NCBI GenBank assembly: GCA_016927455.1
Contig: JAFGMQ010000112.1
Span: 1-46,249 of the forward strand
DNA from: Deltaproteobacteria bacterium
GTDB lineage: Bacteria; Desulfobacterota; DSM-4660; Desulfatiglandales; Desulfatiglandaceae
Direction: 5' to 3'
DNA: 46,249 nt
The notes below the pieces were generated by a model, which searched no databases, was not told the DNA's origin, and saw only the letters and a list, made by a program, of their open reading frames with translations. Below are positions 21,401-36,400 of this stretch, one piece after another (within the stretch, counting starts at the first letter, position 1; each line of letters opens with the position of its first letter). A program made the translations under genes and the position numbers.

Positions 21401-24400
21401 AAATATCAGGATCTAAAGTTACATCTTTATCAGTCAGTATCAGTGAAGAATCTGTTTCAAGCGCAGGTATAGCGTCAATCTCGGTAGGAGTAGGCGGATC
21501 AGGTGCTGCAGCAGTCAGTGCAGTGGCCTTTGGAAATACCATAACAAACACTGTGAAATCAGTCGTATCAGATACCTCTGTCCTGGATTCAGAAGGAGAA
21601 CTCTCTATCAATGCCACAGATGATTCGATGATACGTTCTGTTGGTCTGAGCATAGCAGCTTCAGGAGGGGCAGCTCTTTCTTTTATAGGGGCAGTTAATA
21701 CTATTACTAACACCGTAACAACCGGATTCTCAGGTTCAACCCTTGAAAAGGGGACTAACCTGGATATTTCATCTTTATCAGATTCGAATATTTACAGCTT
21801 TACTGGTGGTATTGCCGCTTCAGGTGCGGTTGCTGCGCAGATTTCGTTATCGGGGAATATTATCAATAATGAAGTTACTTCGAAAATAAATAATTCCCAC
21901 GTTGATTTAACAGGTACTGTCGATGTTTCCTCAATAGACAGTTCTACAATAGATTCGGTTTCTGTTGGGGTATCCGCTTCAGGGGCAGCAGCAGCAGGGG
22001 CTGCCCTGTCAGAAAATCATATTGGAAATACAATAAGTGCATCAGTGGAAGACTCCAATGTTGAGGCAGACCTGGATATTAATGTTATTTCCAGGGAAGC
22101 GGCTACTATAAGATCTCTGGCCGCCGGTCTGAGCGGTGCAGGCGGGGCCTCGGGCGCCGCATCAGTAACCCTTAACCAGATAGGCAACCAGATTGCATCC
22201 TCCATTAATGATTCAACAGTGACATCAGCAGGTGGAGACATAACTGTATATGCATCTGATGAACTCCCGACAGCAGATTTTGACAATATGCTTTTACCTG
22301 CAAAAGTAAAAAGTTCCAAGGCACTTAATGACACGGAATATGACAGGAGTGCCAATATTATATCTTTTGCGGGTAGTATTGCAGTGGCAGGTGGTGTAGC
22401 TGGAAGTGCGGCTGTTTCTGATAATGAGATAAACAACACAATCAATGCATCTATTGACGGGTCTTCTGTTGCGGCGACTACAGGTGATGTCCTGGTCGAA
22501 ACAGTTTCAAGTGCAAAGATTGTTGCGGTATCGGCGGGAATCGGTGCGGCAGCCGGAACTGCTCTCAATGCATCTTCTTCTGAAAATGAAATAGACAGCA
22601 CTGTTTTATCCGGCATTATAAACGGCTCAGTGATTGAGGCCGGAGACGATGTTAATGTAACAGCAAAAGATATCTCCGAAATAAATGCATTCTCCCTGAG
22701 TCTTGCAGGAGCCATTGGTGCGGCATTGGGTGGCGCTAAAGTGACAAATACTATCAGTACGGATACAATTGCCTATATGACAGGAAATTCAACAGATAGT
22801 ACCAGGATTGACAATGCAGATGAAGTTTTGGCCAAGGCTTACAGTGGCCAGAAGGCAACAGGTAAAACGCTGGGCGCCACACTTGGTATTGTTTCGGGTG
22901 GTGCATCAATCGCGAGCGGCACAATTAACGGCTCTACCATGGCGTATGTGGATGATCATGTGGAGATCGGTACGGAAAATGGAAAATCCATTGATAATCT
23001 GAATGTCCAGGCTATCTCTGACAGTTCCGTAATATCAGAAGCAACAGCCATGGCAGCCGGTATTGGCGCAGGAACAGAAAACAGCGTAACTTCAACGATT
23101 ACCCCGACAATTACCGCGTATATCGGTTCCAATGTTGTTGTGAAACTGACCGGTAGCGGCGGTATTATGGCACAGTCCAGGGTAAAGGCAAGTGCGGATA
23201 CAAAGGGTATTACACTTTCATTGACCGGATCAGTCGGGGCCTCAAACGCCAAAACTAATGTTGCACCGGCAGTCTCTGCATATGTCGCGGGCGGATCAAC
23301 AATACAGAGTGCGCCTTCAGTAACTGATCCCTATAACTTCGAGATTAGGGCCAATCGTGATGTCCTGAATGGTGATTCTGCCACTGCAACGGCCAAAGGG
23401 TCTGCCGGAGGCCTGCTTTTTGGTGCGGTTGGAACCAGCAGTGAATCTGTTGATTCAGGTACTGTAAGCGCCTATATCGGTGATGAGAGCGGCCTTTCAA
23501 CTACTATTGCTATGTCCGGTACAACAACTGTTTATGCTGACCTCAATGCAAAGCAGACTGCAACAGCCAGCGGTAAATCAGGGGGGATAGTTGCTGCAGG
23601 ATCAAACGAGGCTGTCGTAATATCCAATACCCTGACCGAGGCTTACCTTGGAAGCAATGTGACTGTAACTGGAAAAAGTCTGGATATTCATGCTGTTGGA
23701 ACAGATGATAACTTTGCAAATGTTATAGCTGGAAGCGGTGGCCTGGTGGCCGGGAGTGCCTCGACAGGGAAGACAATTAACAATAGTCGTACCAGAGTTG
23801 ATGTGGGCACCGGAAGCGGAACAAAGGTTGATGTATCAGGCGATTTTAAGGTCATGTCAGAACATACAGCCAATTTCAGGGCTGCTTCAGACAGTACAAC
23901 AGCGGCCTTGGTGGGTGCCAGCGGTTCTACTGTTATTAACAGTGTTGAGGCTGATGTAAGTATGGATTTCGGATCCGGGATAGAGATAAATGCCGGAGCC
24001 ATTGATGTGGATGCAAATAATATTATTTCCAAAATAACGGTAGGGTATGATGTGGTAGCAGGTTCAGGGGGTCTCGCGGGTGGACCTGCGGCATCAAGCA
24101 GTACCGTAATAACTGACAGGACTGAAATTACAGTAGGAAATGGTGCAAAACTTATTGTAAACGGTGCGGGTGGCATAAACTTCTTGAGTAATAATCAGGT
24201 TAACGCAACAGATAAGACAAAACTTGATTCCGGCGGTGCAATTGCCCTGGCAAAGGCAAAGACGACGATAGTAAACCATGTAAACACAAACAATATATAT
24301 ATTGGTGATGCTCTGCTTAGAAACACGGTGGGTGATATCGACCTGTCCGTTCGCAGCAGTGCCAATGTACTCAGCCAGTCGAATGCAAGCACATACGGAG

Positions 24401-27400
24401 TTGCAGGTGCGGCCCAGGGCGATTCATTCGCCTCGGTACACGCGAACAGTAAACTGATCCTGGCAGATGGTGCGGAAATTGAGGCCAAAGGGGATATCAG
24501 CCTGAAGGTGGGTGAAGGAAGCAACCTTGATGTGAAGGCCTACACTGATCTCTGGAATAAAACTGCATTACCTGTCAAGAACGATCCATACGCACATGGT
24601 GAGGCGATACAGAGCAATTTAATAGATATACAGAGCGGAGCGAGTGTAGCGTCCGACACAAATGTCTATATAGATTCACAAAAAGGAAGCACAAACGCAA
24701 TAGGTAAAGGTAATGCAAAGGATCTGTACCGGGAAGTGCTTGCCGCTATTGCAAACTTCTTTGGTTCAATTTTCGGTGCCAAGCCGGTCTCTCTTGATAT
24801 CAAGACTTCATCAAGCCGCTCGGATTCTTCAGGAAATATAAATATAGACGGTTATGTCCGGTCGAGTGCCCACAATATCCAGACACTTAAAATTGCCAAT
24901 ACGGATGAGCAGTTTGCCCCGATCAGCATCAGTAACCAGGGTAACGGCGAACCTGAAATTACCATTAATGCTGACAGCGACACAATATTACGTACAGACG
25001 GTGGAAGCTGGTCAACAGATGGTTTTGAAGAAGGTCAATTTATAGTTTTAGATGGTACAAGCGGAAGTGACGGTATATATCAGATAAAAACTATCGCAGG
25101 TTCTGAAATCGTACTGGAGGACGATCTTGTCGGTACCGGAACCCATATGGCAAAAGTATATGTAGTTGATAACTATATTGCAAATAATCCGGTTCAACTT
25201 GTTACATCCGGCACTCTGGATTTCAATGCTGCAAGTAACACCATTAGCCGAAATGACGGTATTGAGTGGAGTGTAGACGGGTTTAAGGAGGGTCAATACA
25301 TACGGGTTAGCGGGGCAGGAAGTGGCAATGACGCAACATACAGAATAATGGATATAGCCGGAAATATCCTGACAGTGAACGGGTCAATACAAAGTGCACC
25401 TGGCATTACTGCCGGCATCGTTGTTCTGGCAGTAAGAGAAAATGCAACCTATGCCAGTATGGATCGAACACCTCTGCCTGATCTGACCTATACCAATAGA
25501 AGGACCTCTCTTCATAGGACTGATGGTGGCAGCTGGATCATGGACGGCTTTTTGACAACTTCCGACAATATAACAATAGGCGGAACCACATATAATGTCG
25601 TATCAGTTACAGAGAGTGAAATTATGCTCGATCAGGTTGAATTCACACCAGGACCTGCAACCGGTGTGAATGTAAGCACTCAGATAGACAGTCTCAATGC
25701 CAGGGTACGATTCGTAACACAGTATACGGATCCTTCAGAAATAGAATGGAGCGGTCAGAATTGGGGTGATTACGGATTTCAGGCAGGCGATACAATAAGA
25801 GTTTCAGATGCTGATGGTTCTGGAAACAACACTGTAACTGGATTTCTGATCCAGAGCATAGATCAGGAAGTGATCAGGCTTGATGCTGGAGTCAGTTTAA
25901 CGAATGCAGTTGATACAAATGGTGTAACAGTCGAAAAAGATGTGGCCATCGCCAGTGGCACCACCCTTACCTTTACTGCCGCCACACAAACCATTACACG
26001 GAGTGGCGGAGACTGGGATCAGAATGTTTTTAAGGCGGGTCAGAATATTTCATTTACCAATGCCGGAACTTTAAATACAGGTACCTATACAATACTTTCA
26101 GTCGCAGGTGATACAATTACACTGGAAAATGCACCTCTCCTTCAAAATGATACAGATAATAATGGTGCAACCATCACCCTGAGTATAACGACTGCCGGGA
26201 ATGTAGTCTTCAGGGCAACAGTTAATCATGATGCCCGGATTGAACGATATAACCCGGTAAACGGTAATCCTGTTGACTGGTCAAACACTTACCAGGCAGG
26301 TCATACTATTACCATCGCAAACGCCGATGAAACGGCCAATAACGGTACCTATACTATTAAATCTGTTGTAAATGACGTCATATCAATCGAAGAAAATATA
26401 GGTGTTGAAGACCTGGTCGACGGTGGTCTTTCCGGCACAAATGTCACCGTAAACGCGTCGACAACCGTAAATGTTAACTATGTTACCAATAATGCAAGAA
26501 TCGATAGAAGTGTAGGATCATGGGCAACCGACGGATTCAATGGCGGTCAGACTATCTATATCACGAATTCCAGCAACAATAATGATGACGGAAACGGATA
26601 TGTTATAAGCAGTATAATCAACGGCGGGCAGACCCTTGTGCTTGGTAGCGGTTACGACCTTCAGAGCGGTGTGGAAATTAACACTCCTGCCAGAATAAAC
26701 ACCCAGTCTGTAAATACCTTCAGGGCGCCTGATGGTACATACATGAAGCTTGTCAGGGGAGATGCCACCACACGCGACAGTATCGTTCTCACGGACGCTG
26801 CCGGAGATCCGATTACTTCAGGCTCCGACTGGAGCACTTATGAGTTTTACGCGGGTCAACACATAATGGTAGTGGGCACACAGGGCGGCAATAATGATGG
26901 TCTCTATGAAATCAACTATGTAGCAGCCAATACTCTATTCCTGTCCCCGGAGGGAGATAGATTCCAGGGAACTGATGGAGAAATTCTTACAGCTTCTGAA
27001 AATGTCGGGGTGCTGGGAGTCTATACTCAGGTTGAAGATATTGTTGCAGCAATGACTGAAGGCACCAGCCTGACATTTGCCACGAATAACACCATAACAC
27101 GCGCAAGTGGCAGCTGGGTTACCGATAGATTCATAGTCGGACAGGAGATTGTTATTGATGGTGCCGATCCAGAAAACAACGGAACCTATCGTATTATTGA
27201 TATTGATGATACAGGAACCGTTCTGACGCTGGATGCAAACAATATGCTGGGTAAAGGGGAAACCGGAATCACCGGTGCAAAAATCGTCTATAGTAAACCC
27301 CATACGGATCGAGTCACCTTGCCGGGAAATACAATTGTCAGCATCTATTCATCAGGTAATATAACAACACCCAATGCAATAACCCGGAATGAAGGGAACT

Positions 27401-30400
27401 GGTATGATGATGGTTTTCAGCCCGGACAGTATATCTTTATCAGTGGTGCAGTTGACTCAGGTAATAGCGGTATATACCGGATTTACGCAATAAATGACTC
27501 CGGGAATACCATGACGCTGGATGGCAGCCAGTCTCTCGGAAAAGATGAAACCAATATTGGTAATGTTAAAATAACAGGAGTGGTTGTAAAGGAAGGGGAT
27601 GTTACTTCTCTTATCAGCAGAAGCGAAGGTGTCGCAATGCCCACGATCAGCGTGGAAGATCTTGCGGCAAATATCATCGCTGAAATAAAAGACCTTGAGG
27701 CAGAAAAACAGAAGTTTGGGGTTCAGGGGACAGAGGCCGAGGCAGGGTTAAATGCACAGATCGATCATTTGAACTATCAACTGGAAGAACTTGGTCTGAT
27801 GACACCAAATGGACCAAAATCCATGATGGTTACATATATAGAAACACCGGAAATAGTGGCACAGTCCGGTGATATTATAATTACAGGGGACAATCTTACG
27901 GGCACCGGTCAACTTGATGCACCGGGTGATGCAACAATAAGTATTGAGAACAACAGTCCATACTATTTACGGGTAAATAATGAACTTACCATAAATAATG
28001 TTGGTGGAAATATAACCTTCAATGGCGCCCGTGTATACGATAATGAAACCATTCAGCAGCGTAACAGTTCGGGAGTTGCAAGCTTCAGCAGCATTACAAC
28101 TTCAAAGAGCAGTCCGGATCCGCTGATCAAGATTCGAAACACGTATAATCCCCCTCCGGCCGGGGACCTGGCCACTGCCCCGCCGCCAGATATAGAGATT
28201 GTCGGAACCACAATTCTTAACAGTGACGGCACAGTTCGTATATATAACAAGGAAGGCAGTATATTTATCAAGGATGACAAGTCCACCGAACCGGCAACCC
28301 GGGTCAGTATACAGGCTAAAACAGTTGAGATAAAAGCTGGAAAGGACGTAATCATCGCAGTTGACACCCATAATGTCGGCAGTGATCCTGAAACAGCATG
28401 GAGCAGTATTGCTGCAAGTAATGAGGCAATTGATAAAATTGATTCCAGCGGTAATTATATAAACCAGAACGGGGATGGGTCATGGGGAAGTTCGCAGGGT
28501 CATGTATCTCAGGATGGAAGCACAATTGCGGGCAATAATGTTTTTATTACCGCGCGGGTGCTCAACATAAATGGTCCAATACAGAGCGGTATAGCCGAAC
28601 ACTCATTGACCCTGACAAACGGCATGATGACCCAGAGCGGAAGGACTCTTTCAGAGGAGATACAATTTCTCAGGGACTCCCAGAAAACAGAATGGATCAC
28701 ATTAATCGGTGATGACAGCAAGGCGCTCGATATTGAAGTTCAATATGATTACGCGACTGACAGGTTGATAGTTGATAATGTAGAAACCCAGGGCGGGTTG
28801 ATAAAACTGACAGGGCACATTATCGCAACTGATACCGATGGTCTGCTTAAGGTCATGGACGGTTACGGCAATATCACAATAGACAATCAGACTGAATGGG
28901 ATATTGCAATACAGAATCTGAAGACAGGAGAGGATAAGGAACTGCTGCTTTCGGGTGCCGCCTGGAGGGTATCCGGTAATGACTGGCTGATTAAGGCAAA
29001 TGACACAATAAGCTTTAATAGCGGCGAAAACAGTATCACTCGACAATACGGTAGCTGGCAGAAGGATGGCTTTTATGAAGGCCAGAAAATCCTCATCAGC
29101 GGTGCAGAGGGCGTATATTCAGTAAATAATTCAGTTGATGAAAACGATGTCTACATAGTCCAATCTGTGGGTGACAAAACTTTAATCCTGACTTCAGATA
29201 AGATTCTGGCTGCAAGCGGTGCAGCAGAAGCAACATCATCTTTAACTGTCAGTGGCCTCTGGCTTACCATTGCAGGAGATACAGTTACCCGCAGCGGAGG
29301 CAGCTGGATAGATGACGGCTTCTATGTTGATCAGTATATCCGCATTACAGGCTCAGCCAATACTGATATTTACAAGGTTGCAGGTTTTACCGAAACTGAC
29401 CTTATTCTGGTAAACATTGATAACTCGCAGGCATCTCTGACAGGTGAAAGCAGCATATCTACACCCTTTGAAGTTGCAGGAAACTGGATTACATTCAGCA
29501 ATAATGGAACTTCAGACATTATCAGCAGGAATGCAGGGAGCTGGCTGGATGAAGGTTATCGTGATGGAATGACTATCGTGGTTTCCAGATCGAACGGGTC
29601 CTATGATGGTGAATACCAGATTATTCATGCGACCGACACAACTCTGGAACTTGACACATCAGTCATGCTCAATAATGAAACCAATCTCGAGACAGGACTG
29701 GAAATTCAAGGTCTGGGCAACGGTATTGAGGGAAAAGTGGTAATTACCGATACTGCCTATGATCTCGATCCGTCTGCTGATGTTTATAAACCTCTTATAA
29801 CAACCTATACAAGGATTGGTAATAATTTACAGATTACGGATAATAATGACATCACGTCCAACGTGGTCATCAACGACAGCCGTGTTGCAGGCTATCAGGC
29901 TCAACCGGGTCAGCGGTATTACTGGGTAACAGGACAATCCGAATCATCCTACAAGCGTGAATACTGGGTCAGCAGTTCATTCTGGGGTATTACCTATGCC
30001 GAAGGGCAGCCCTACGCCGATTATATTTATAATGAAGCCACCCCGCAGGAATTGCTGCCCTATGGGAACTTTCCCAATGACACCACGGCTGATGAATCCC
30101 TGGCGACCGTGGGATATCAGTATGAATTCGTTCCCCTGGATGTTAATACTTATGTGACTCAGACCAGATGGATTACAACAAGCGGATGGTGGATTTTTTC
30201 AACAGAGCATAATCATCTGGTTCAGGAAACCACAGTTGGCAGCGTCACCTACGATTATCACAGTGTAAAAGCTGACTATCCAATCGGAATCGAATTCATA
30301 GGCGATGATTCGGGAACCATAACAGTTAACTCAGTAAATGATATATACCTTAATGCAGTAATTACAAATACCCAGGGAACAACAACCATTACTTCGAGCG

Positions 30401-33400
30401 CAGGCTCTATTTACCAGGAAAAGGACAGGGCAATAATCAGAAGCGGAGGTTCACTTTATGATAATGGAAGCGAACAGTTTGTTGCCGGAGAAATAAACCT
30501 TAATGCACCGAACGGCAGTATCGGCAATTTTGATGAGGGTGGTACGCTCAAACCCGTTCGCACGGATCTTTCTGGCGGGGTATTTAATGCTACAGCTCAG
30601 GGTCTGATTGCCATAAGTGAGATAGAAGAGAAGCTGACAATAGGCAATGTGATTTCAAGTGGCGGTGATGTGTACATTACTGCTGACGGCGGTATAGTTG
30701 CCGAAAACGGGTCTTCAATGATTGTCGGTGAAAATATTAACCTGAATTCAATCAGCGGCGGTATAGGTGATGCTGCAATTGAAATAAAAATCAATTCCAA
30801 TATTGATAATATCTATGATGCAAATAACAGGTCGGGTGAAGTAACAGCAAAGGCATTCGATGATATATATATAAGAGAAACAGATGGGGACCTGCGGGTT
30901 GTGTCGATGGAATCCCTGGATGGAGATATTCATGTTGCCACAGATTCAGGTGACCTGATAGATGCCAATACTATAGAGAGTGTTGATGTCCGGACAGAAG
31001 AGGAACTGGTTGATCTCTGGAACGGCATGAACCTGCTGGATGGCGGCGGCAGTGATGAAAATCAGCAGGCCTATAAGGATATCAGGACGCGTGAATACAA
31101 CACCTACTGGAATTACCGTACCGGAAATTCACTTGTCTTTGATCTTCATACACAGGTTGATGGAGTTACAGAGGAAATCAGCTTTGATACGGACCATGGA
31201 TTTACTACCGGAGACGCGCTTATTTATAGGGTTATCGACGGGTCGGAAGGAAGCTGTGAACTTGCTGACAATGTTACATATTATGCAATAGTTGTAGATG
31301 CAACAACCATCCGTCTTGCAGCCTCCCGGGATAATGCCCTGGCCGGGATTGGCATAGACATTGAGGCGGCTTCATCGGATGGGCATGCAAGCCTTACCCG
31401 CATGCTTGATTATGATCCGGACTATCAGATTGTCTTCTCTGCTGAAGAACGGGATATGTACAAAAGTCAGTTAAATTGGGATGATGCGAGAATTGACCTG
31501 GAGCAGAACAAACGGACCGAGGAATTCCACGATCTGCATAACCGCTACAGCGTTCTGGGGGATACATATAATCCAGACTGGACCTATGACCTGATCAGGC
31601 AGAATGGAATGCCGGATGCCAAGAACCCGGGGTATGAACCGGAATTTGACCCGGCTTCGGCAGTTGACAGTGTGAACAATACCATCACCATTGGGCCTCA
31701 TCTGTTTTCAACGGGGACAGGCGTTGTCTACAATGTCAATGGCGGTACAGCTATTGACGGTCTTACGGACGGAACGCTGTATTACATTATCAAAATAGAC
31801 AATTACACCATACAACTGGCAGAAAGTGAGGAGGATGCTTCAAACGGTATTGCGATTGATATAGATGCTGCAGGAGCGTCAATAAATCCAAATCCGGATG
31901 CTAACAATCTTATAAACACAGGCCATGAACTCTCGGATATTGACGCCATCGCATCCAATTCCATCTGGTCGGAGGATCAACTGAGGTATGCCATTGGTAT
32001 AGGATGGCTGAAGGAGACCACAGATACGGACATCCGTGTTGAAGATCCAAATCTTATCGGGAAAAACATCGTTATGGATATCTCAGGATCAATCGGTGAG
32101 CATTTAACCGAGCAGAAAATACTTGTCCATTCCAATACCGATATGGAGATTGTAGAGGATGTGAGCATCTCATTCGATCCCTCTGCTGTTGACAATATTG
32201 CAAATTCCATTGCTGTCAGCGGATATCTTTACCGTACGGGTACTTCTGTAGTCTATAACAATGTAACTTCTCCTCCGGCAGCAATAACCGGCCTGGAAAA
32301 TGGAAAGACATACTTTATCAGGGTTAACAGTGATAGCACGATTAGCCTTGCACTCACAGAACAGGATGCCAAGGACGGAACGAACCTGATTGACATCGAT
32401 CCCAGCGGGGCAGCGGGGACTCATACACTGGACCTCGATCAGGTAGAGAAGACCAGACGTGCCAAAGCCGCAATAGCGGCAGCAGAAAAAGAGGACCTTA
32501 TCTCAATCAAGGCTGAGACCGATACAATCAGTTTTGGTAATCTGCACAATCTTAATGCCGGGGATCCGGTTATATTCGGAAACAGCGGCACCATAGGTTT
32601 AAGTGATGTCCCCGGTGTAACCAATGGTGTTACCTATTATGCAGGGGTTGTTGATGAGTTCACTATTAAGCTTTATGCAAGTTCGGATGATGCTCAAAAT
32701 GTCATTAACCCAATCGATATTACTGAAAGCGATGCAAGGATTGCACAGCGCGATGATATAGATATTCAGTCCGGTGGTAAGATTACAATTGTTACTATTG
32801 CTACTTCTGTTGGTGATATGGGTGAAGGCGGTACACCAGCGAATTTGACCGATGCTGAGAATGAAGCAATTAATAATGCCGACCCTGAGGATATCATTAC
32901 GATCGATTCAGCTGATAATTCCATTACCTTCGGTACACCCCACGGTATCCTGACCGGAGATGCTGTCAACTTTGGTAAATATGGGACATTCAAAATCAGT
33001 GATATCCCGGGTGTAACAGATGATGTTACCTGCTATGCCAGGGTTGTTGATGATTTTACTTTCAAGCTGTTTGATACAAAGGAAAACGCATCGGGGACGG
33101 ATGATACAGGCATTATCAACATTACTCAAAGTGAAATACGGATATTCCGGGCGGAGGAGAATTCCTACCAGGTTGATATAAAGGCCGGAACATTCATATT
33201 TATAGGATCAGAAACCGACATATATATCGGAGAGGTAATCTCAGGAACCTCGTCAACATCATTGACCAACATGGAAAGGGAAATTCGTATCAAGACAGGA
33301 GGCGGCATCTATGATTCTCAAGGCTCCTCTGCCATTAATTTTACAGGGGGGAATATAATTCTCGAGGCTGCTAACGGCAGCATTGGTATTGACGGGATCC

Positions 33401-36400
33401 CTGTAACACTTGATCTCTACCCTGAGGCACGCCTTACAGCCCGTGGAAAGAAGGGTGTTTATCTCAATGAAACTGACGGAGATATGTACGTTGACACCAT
33501 GTTTTCTCCTGACCGTGTGGACCTGTTTGCTGATAGATCGATTCTGGATGCATTTACCGGGAATTACCTGAATGTCAGGACAAAAATACTCAATCTGAAC
33601 GCAGGCATGGCCATAGGATCGAAGGATGTAACTGACATAAACTACCTTGAAATAGATCTCTATCCGGAGGGTCTCCTAAATGCCTATGCAGGAGACGATA
33701 TCAATATATCCGAGACAAACGGCAATATGAACATTGGAGAGATTATCTCCTATTCCGGTGATGTTGGTCTACATGCCGCGGTATCGATTATTGACAGGGA
33801 TGATGAAATGTTCCCCGATATTACAGGCAACAATATCACCCTTGAAGCACTGATAGGTGGCATCGGGGCTTCAGAAAACGATCTGGACATCGACAGTGCT
33901 TTCTCGGATGCCGGCAGCCTTAATAGCAGCAGCGCCTTAAATACATATCTCACCGAGACAAATGGGGATCTGGGTATCCACAGGATAACCACAGGCATGG
34001 ATTATACCGCATTTATCGGGAGTGGCGCATCAATCCTTAACGCCAGGGTTGATGAAGAAGATAATATTGTATCCGGTTCTGCGTGGCTGTTTGCTGACGG
34101 GGAAATCGGGACAGAGGCCAGCAGGATAAGTACCACTATCGGTCATCTTGAAGGACGCGCTGTCCATGGCAGCGTATGGCTGGTTAACCAGGGGCACCTG
34201 ATTATTGGCGGTGTTACTGAAGGAGATGGAATCACGGTTGAAGGCAGCCTGGTTATAACGGCGAGGAGCCCAATAACCGTAATAGAGCAGATTGAGGCTG
34301 GCAATATTATTCTCACCACAGAAGATAACACCGATAATGATAATCTGACTGTTCAGACAGGGGGCAATGTTATCTCCACCACTGGCTCAATTATAATGTA
34401 TTCCGGTGACGACATTATTATTGAGGCCGGCGCAACCCTGCAATCCGCAGAAGTTGTAGAGCTGTATTTGGACTATTTTAACAGTGACCCCGGAACCGGC
34501 GGTCTCCTCCAAATGTCCGGGCTGGCGACAGGGGCTTCGGTTCAGGTATTCGGCAATATCGATAATGATACGATAGCGATAACAAATGTGGTTTCTCCGA
34601 CGATCATTAACACAGCAGAGGGGGATGATACGATATTTTTAGGCAGCAATGCCTCCCCTGACAGCAATGTTGATGGTAATATCAGGAATATTCTTGAATT
34701 TATTGATATTGATGGAGGATCAGGCAATGATTCTCTGTGCCTGGATATTACCGGAGAGGTCGATGGCGTTACCGGAACAGTGACCGAAGACATTATTACC
34801 GGTTTTAACATGGGTACAGACGGAGAAGTACAGTATATAAATATTGAAAATCTGAATCTAAGCCTTGGAAATGGGAGCGATACTATCAATTTTCAGGGGA
34901 CTTCAGCCGGTACAGTTACCAGCCTGGATGCCGGCGAAGGGGATGACATAATTAATATATCATCCGATGCCCCGGCAAACATGGGAAACCTGGATAATAT
35001 TAACGGTATCCTGAACATAGACGGAGAAGCAGGAGATAATACCCTTAATGTAAGCGATGCAGGATCAACTGTCGCAGATACGGATGTGGTAATCACAGAT
35101 ACAAGTATATCCGGGATGGCGCCGGCTGTAATAAATTTTACAGCAACCGGCGGTACATTTGACGGCAGCATAAATATAATCATGGGAACAGAATCAGACT
35201 TAATATCCATTGAAAGTATAAGAAATGATGCAGTTACTGCAATATCAGGAAATGATGGGGATGATACAATCATTGTCGAGGCAACAGTTACTTCCGGTCA
35301 CCTGGAGATACATGGAGATACCGGGAATGATGTTATTGATGGTTCAGATGCTCCGGCAGGCGCTGAACTGGTCCTGATCGGAGGTTCGGGTGCAGACGCA
35401 TTAGCAGGCGGTCAGGGAACCGATGTTATGTTTGGCGACGAAGCGATAATAACCCGTGATAGCGCCCATAACATTATTCAGGTAGAATCAGATCAATCAG
35501 TTACCGGAGAAAATGATTTAATCCGGGGCAATGGCGGGGATGATATCCTTGTCGGCGGCTCTGGTGAAGATAATATTTGGGGCGGTGATGGCGATGACAT
35601 GGTAATCGGTGATAATGGAAGTATTGAGTATACATCTGGAATAGTAACATTTATCGAAAGCACAGATGCCGGTGATACAACTACAGGAGATGATGTAATC
35701 AATGCCGGTGCGGGTGAAAATTATGTAATTGCCGGCGGTGGAAGCGATACAATAACAGGTGAATATGGAGCCGATTATGTAGTTGGTGATCACGGTTCCA
35801 TGGCATATACTGCTGCAGGAATTATTACTCAGATAACAACCAGGCTGGATAATCTTGGCGGTGACGATACTCTGAATCTGGGAGATGGAAACAATGTTGC
35901 CACAGGTGGCCAGGGTTCGGATCTAATAACAACCGGAACAGGTGCTGACATTCTCCTTGGAGATTCAGGTACGTTTAATATGGATGCGACCGGAGTCATA
36001 ACTTTAGTTGAAAGCAGCAGCACTGGACAGGGTGGAGATGACACTGTATACTCAGGTGATGGTAATGATATTGTAATCGCCGGGAATGGATCAGATACGA
36101 TCGATAGCGGAGCGGGTAGTGATATCATTATAGGCGATAATGGATTTGTCCGGTTTGCCGATGGTATGCCGGTGGTGGCCGAAACAAGGAAGACTGCCTT
36201 GGGTGCAGCCGATTATCTTGACGATGGAGAAGGCACAGATATCCTGATTGGCGGTGAGGGCAGAGATATTGTTAAAGGCGAATTTCCCACTGATTCCATT
36301 ATCTCCAGATACGGAAGAGTTGTTCTGGAGGATCTCAAGATTATCACTATTTATCCGCCTTTCAGCCAGATACCGGGAAGCTATATGTCGCAGGAGAGAT

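Noticed and set aside
18660-22715. Several 200-320-codon minus-strand frames
   Set aside because: Shadows of the repeated plus-strand sequence; their products repeat the same Pro/Ala/Thr-rich text at the super-repeat spacing.
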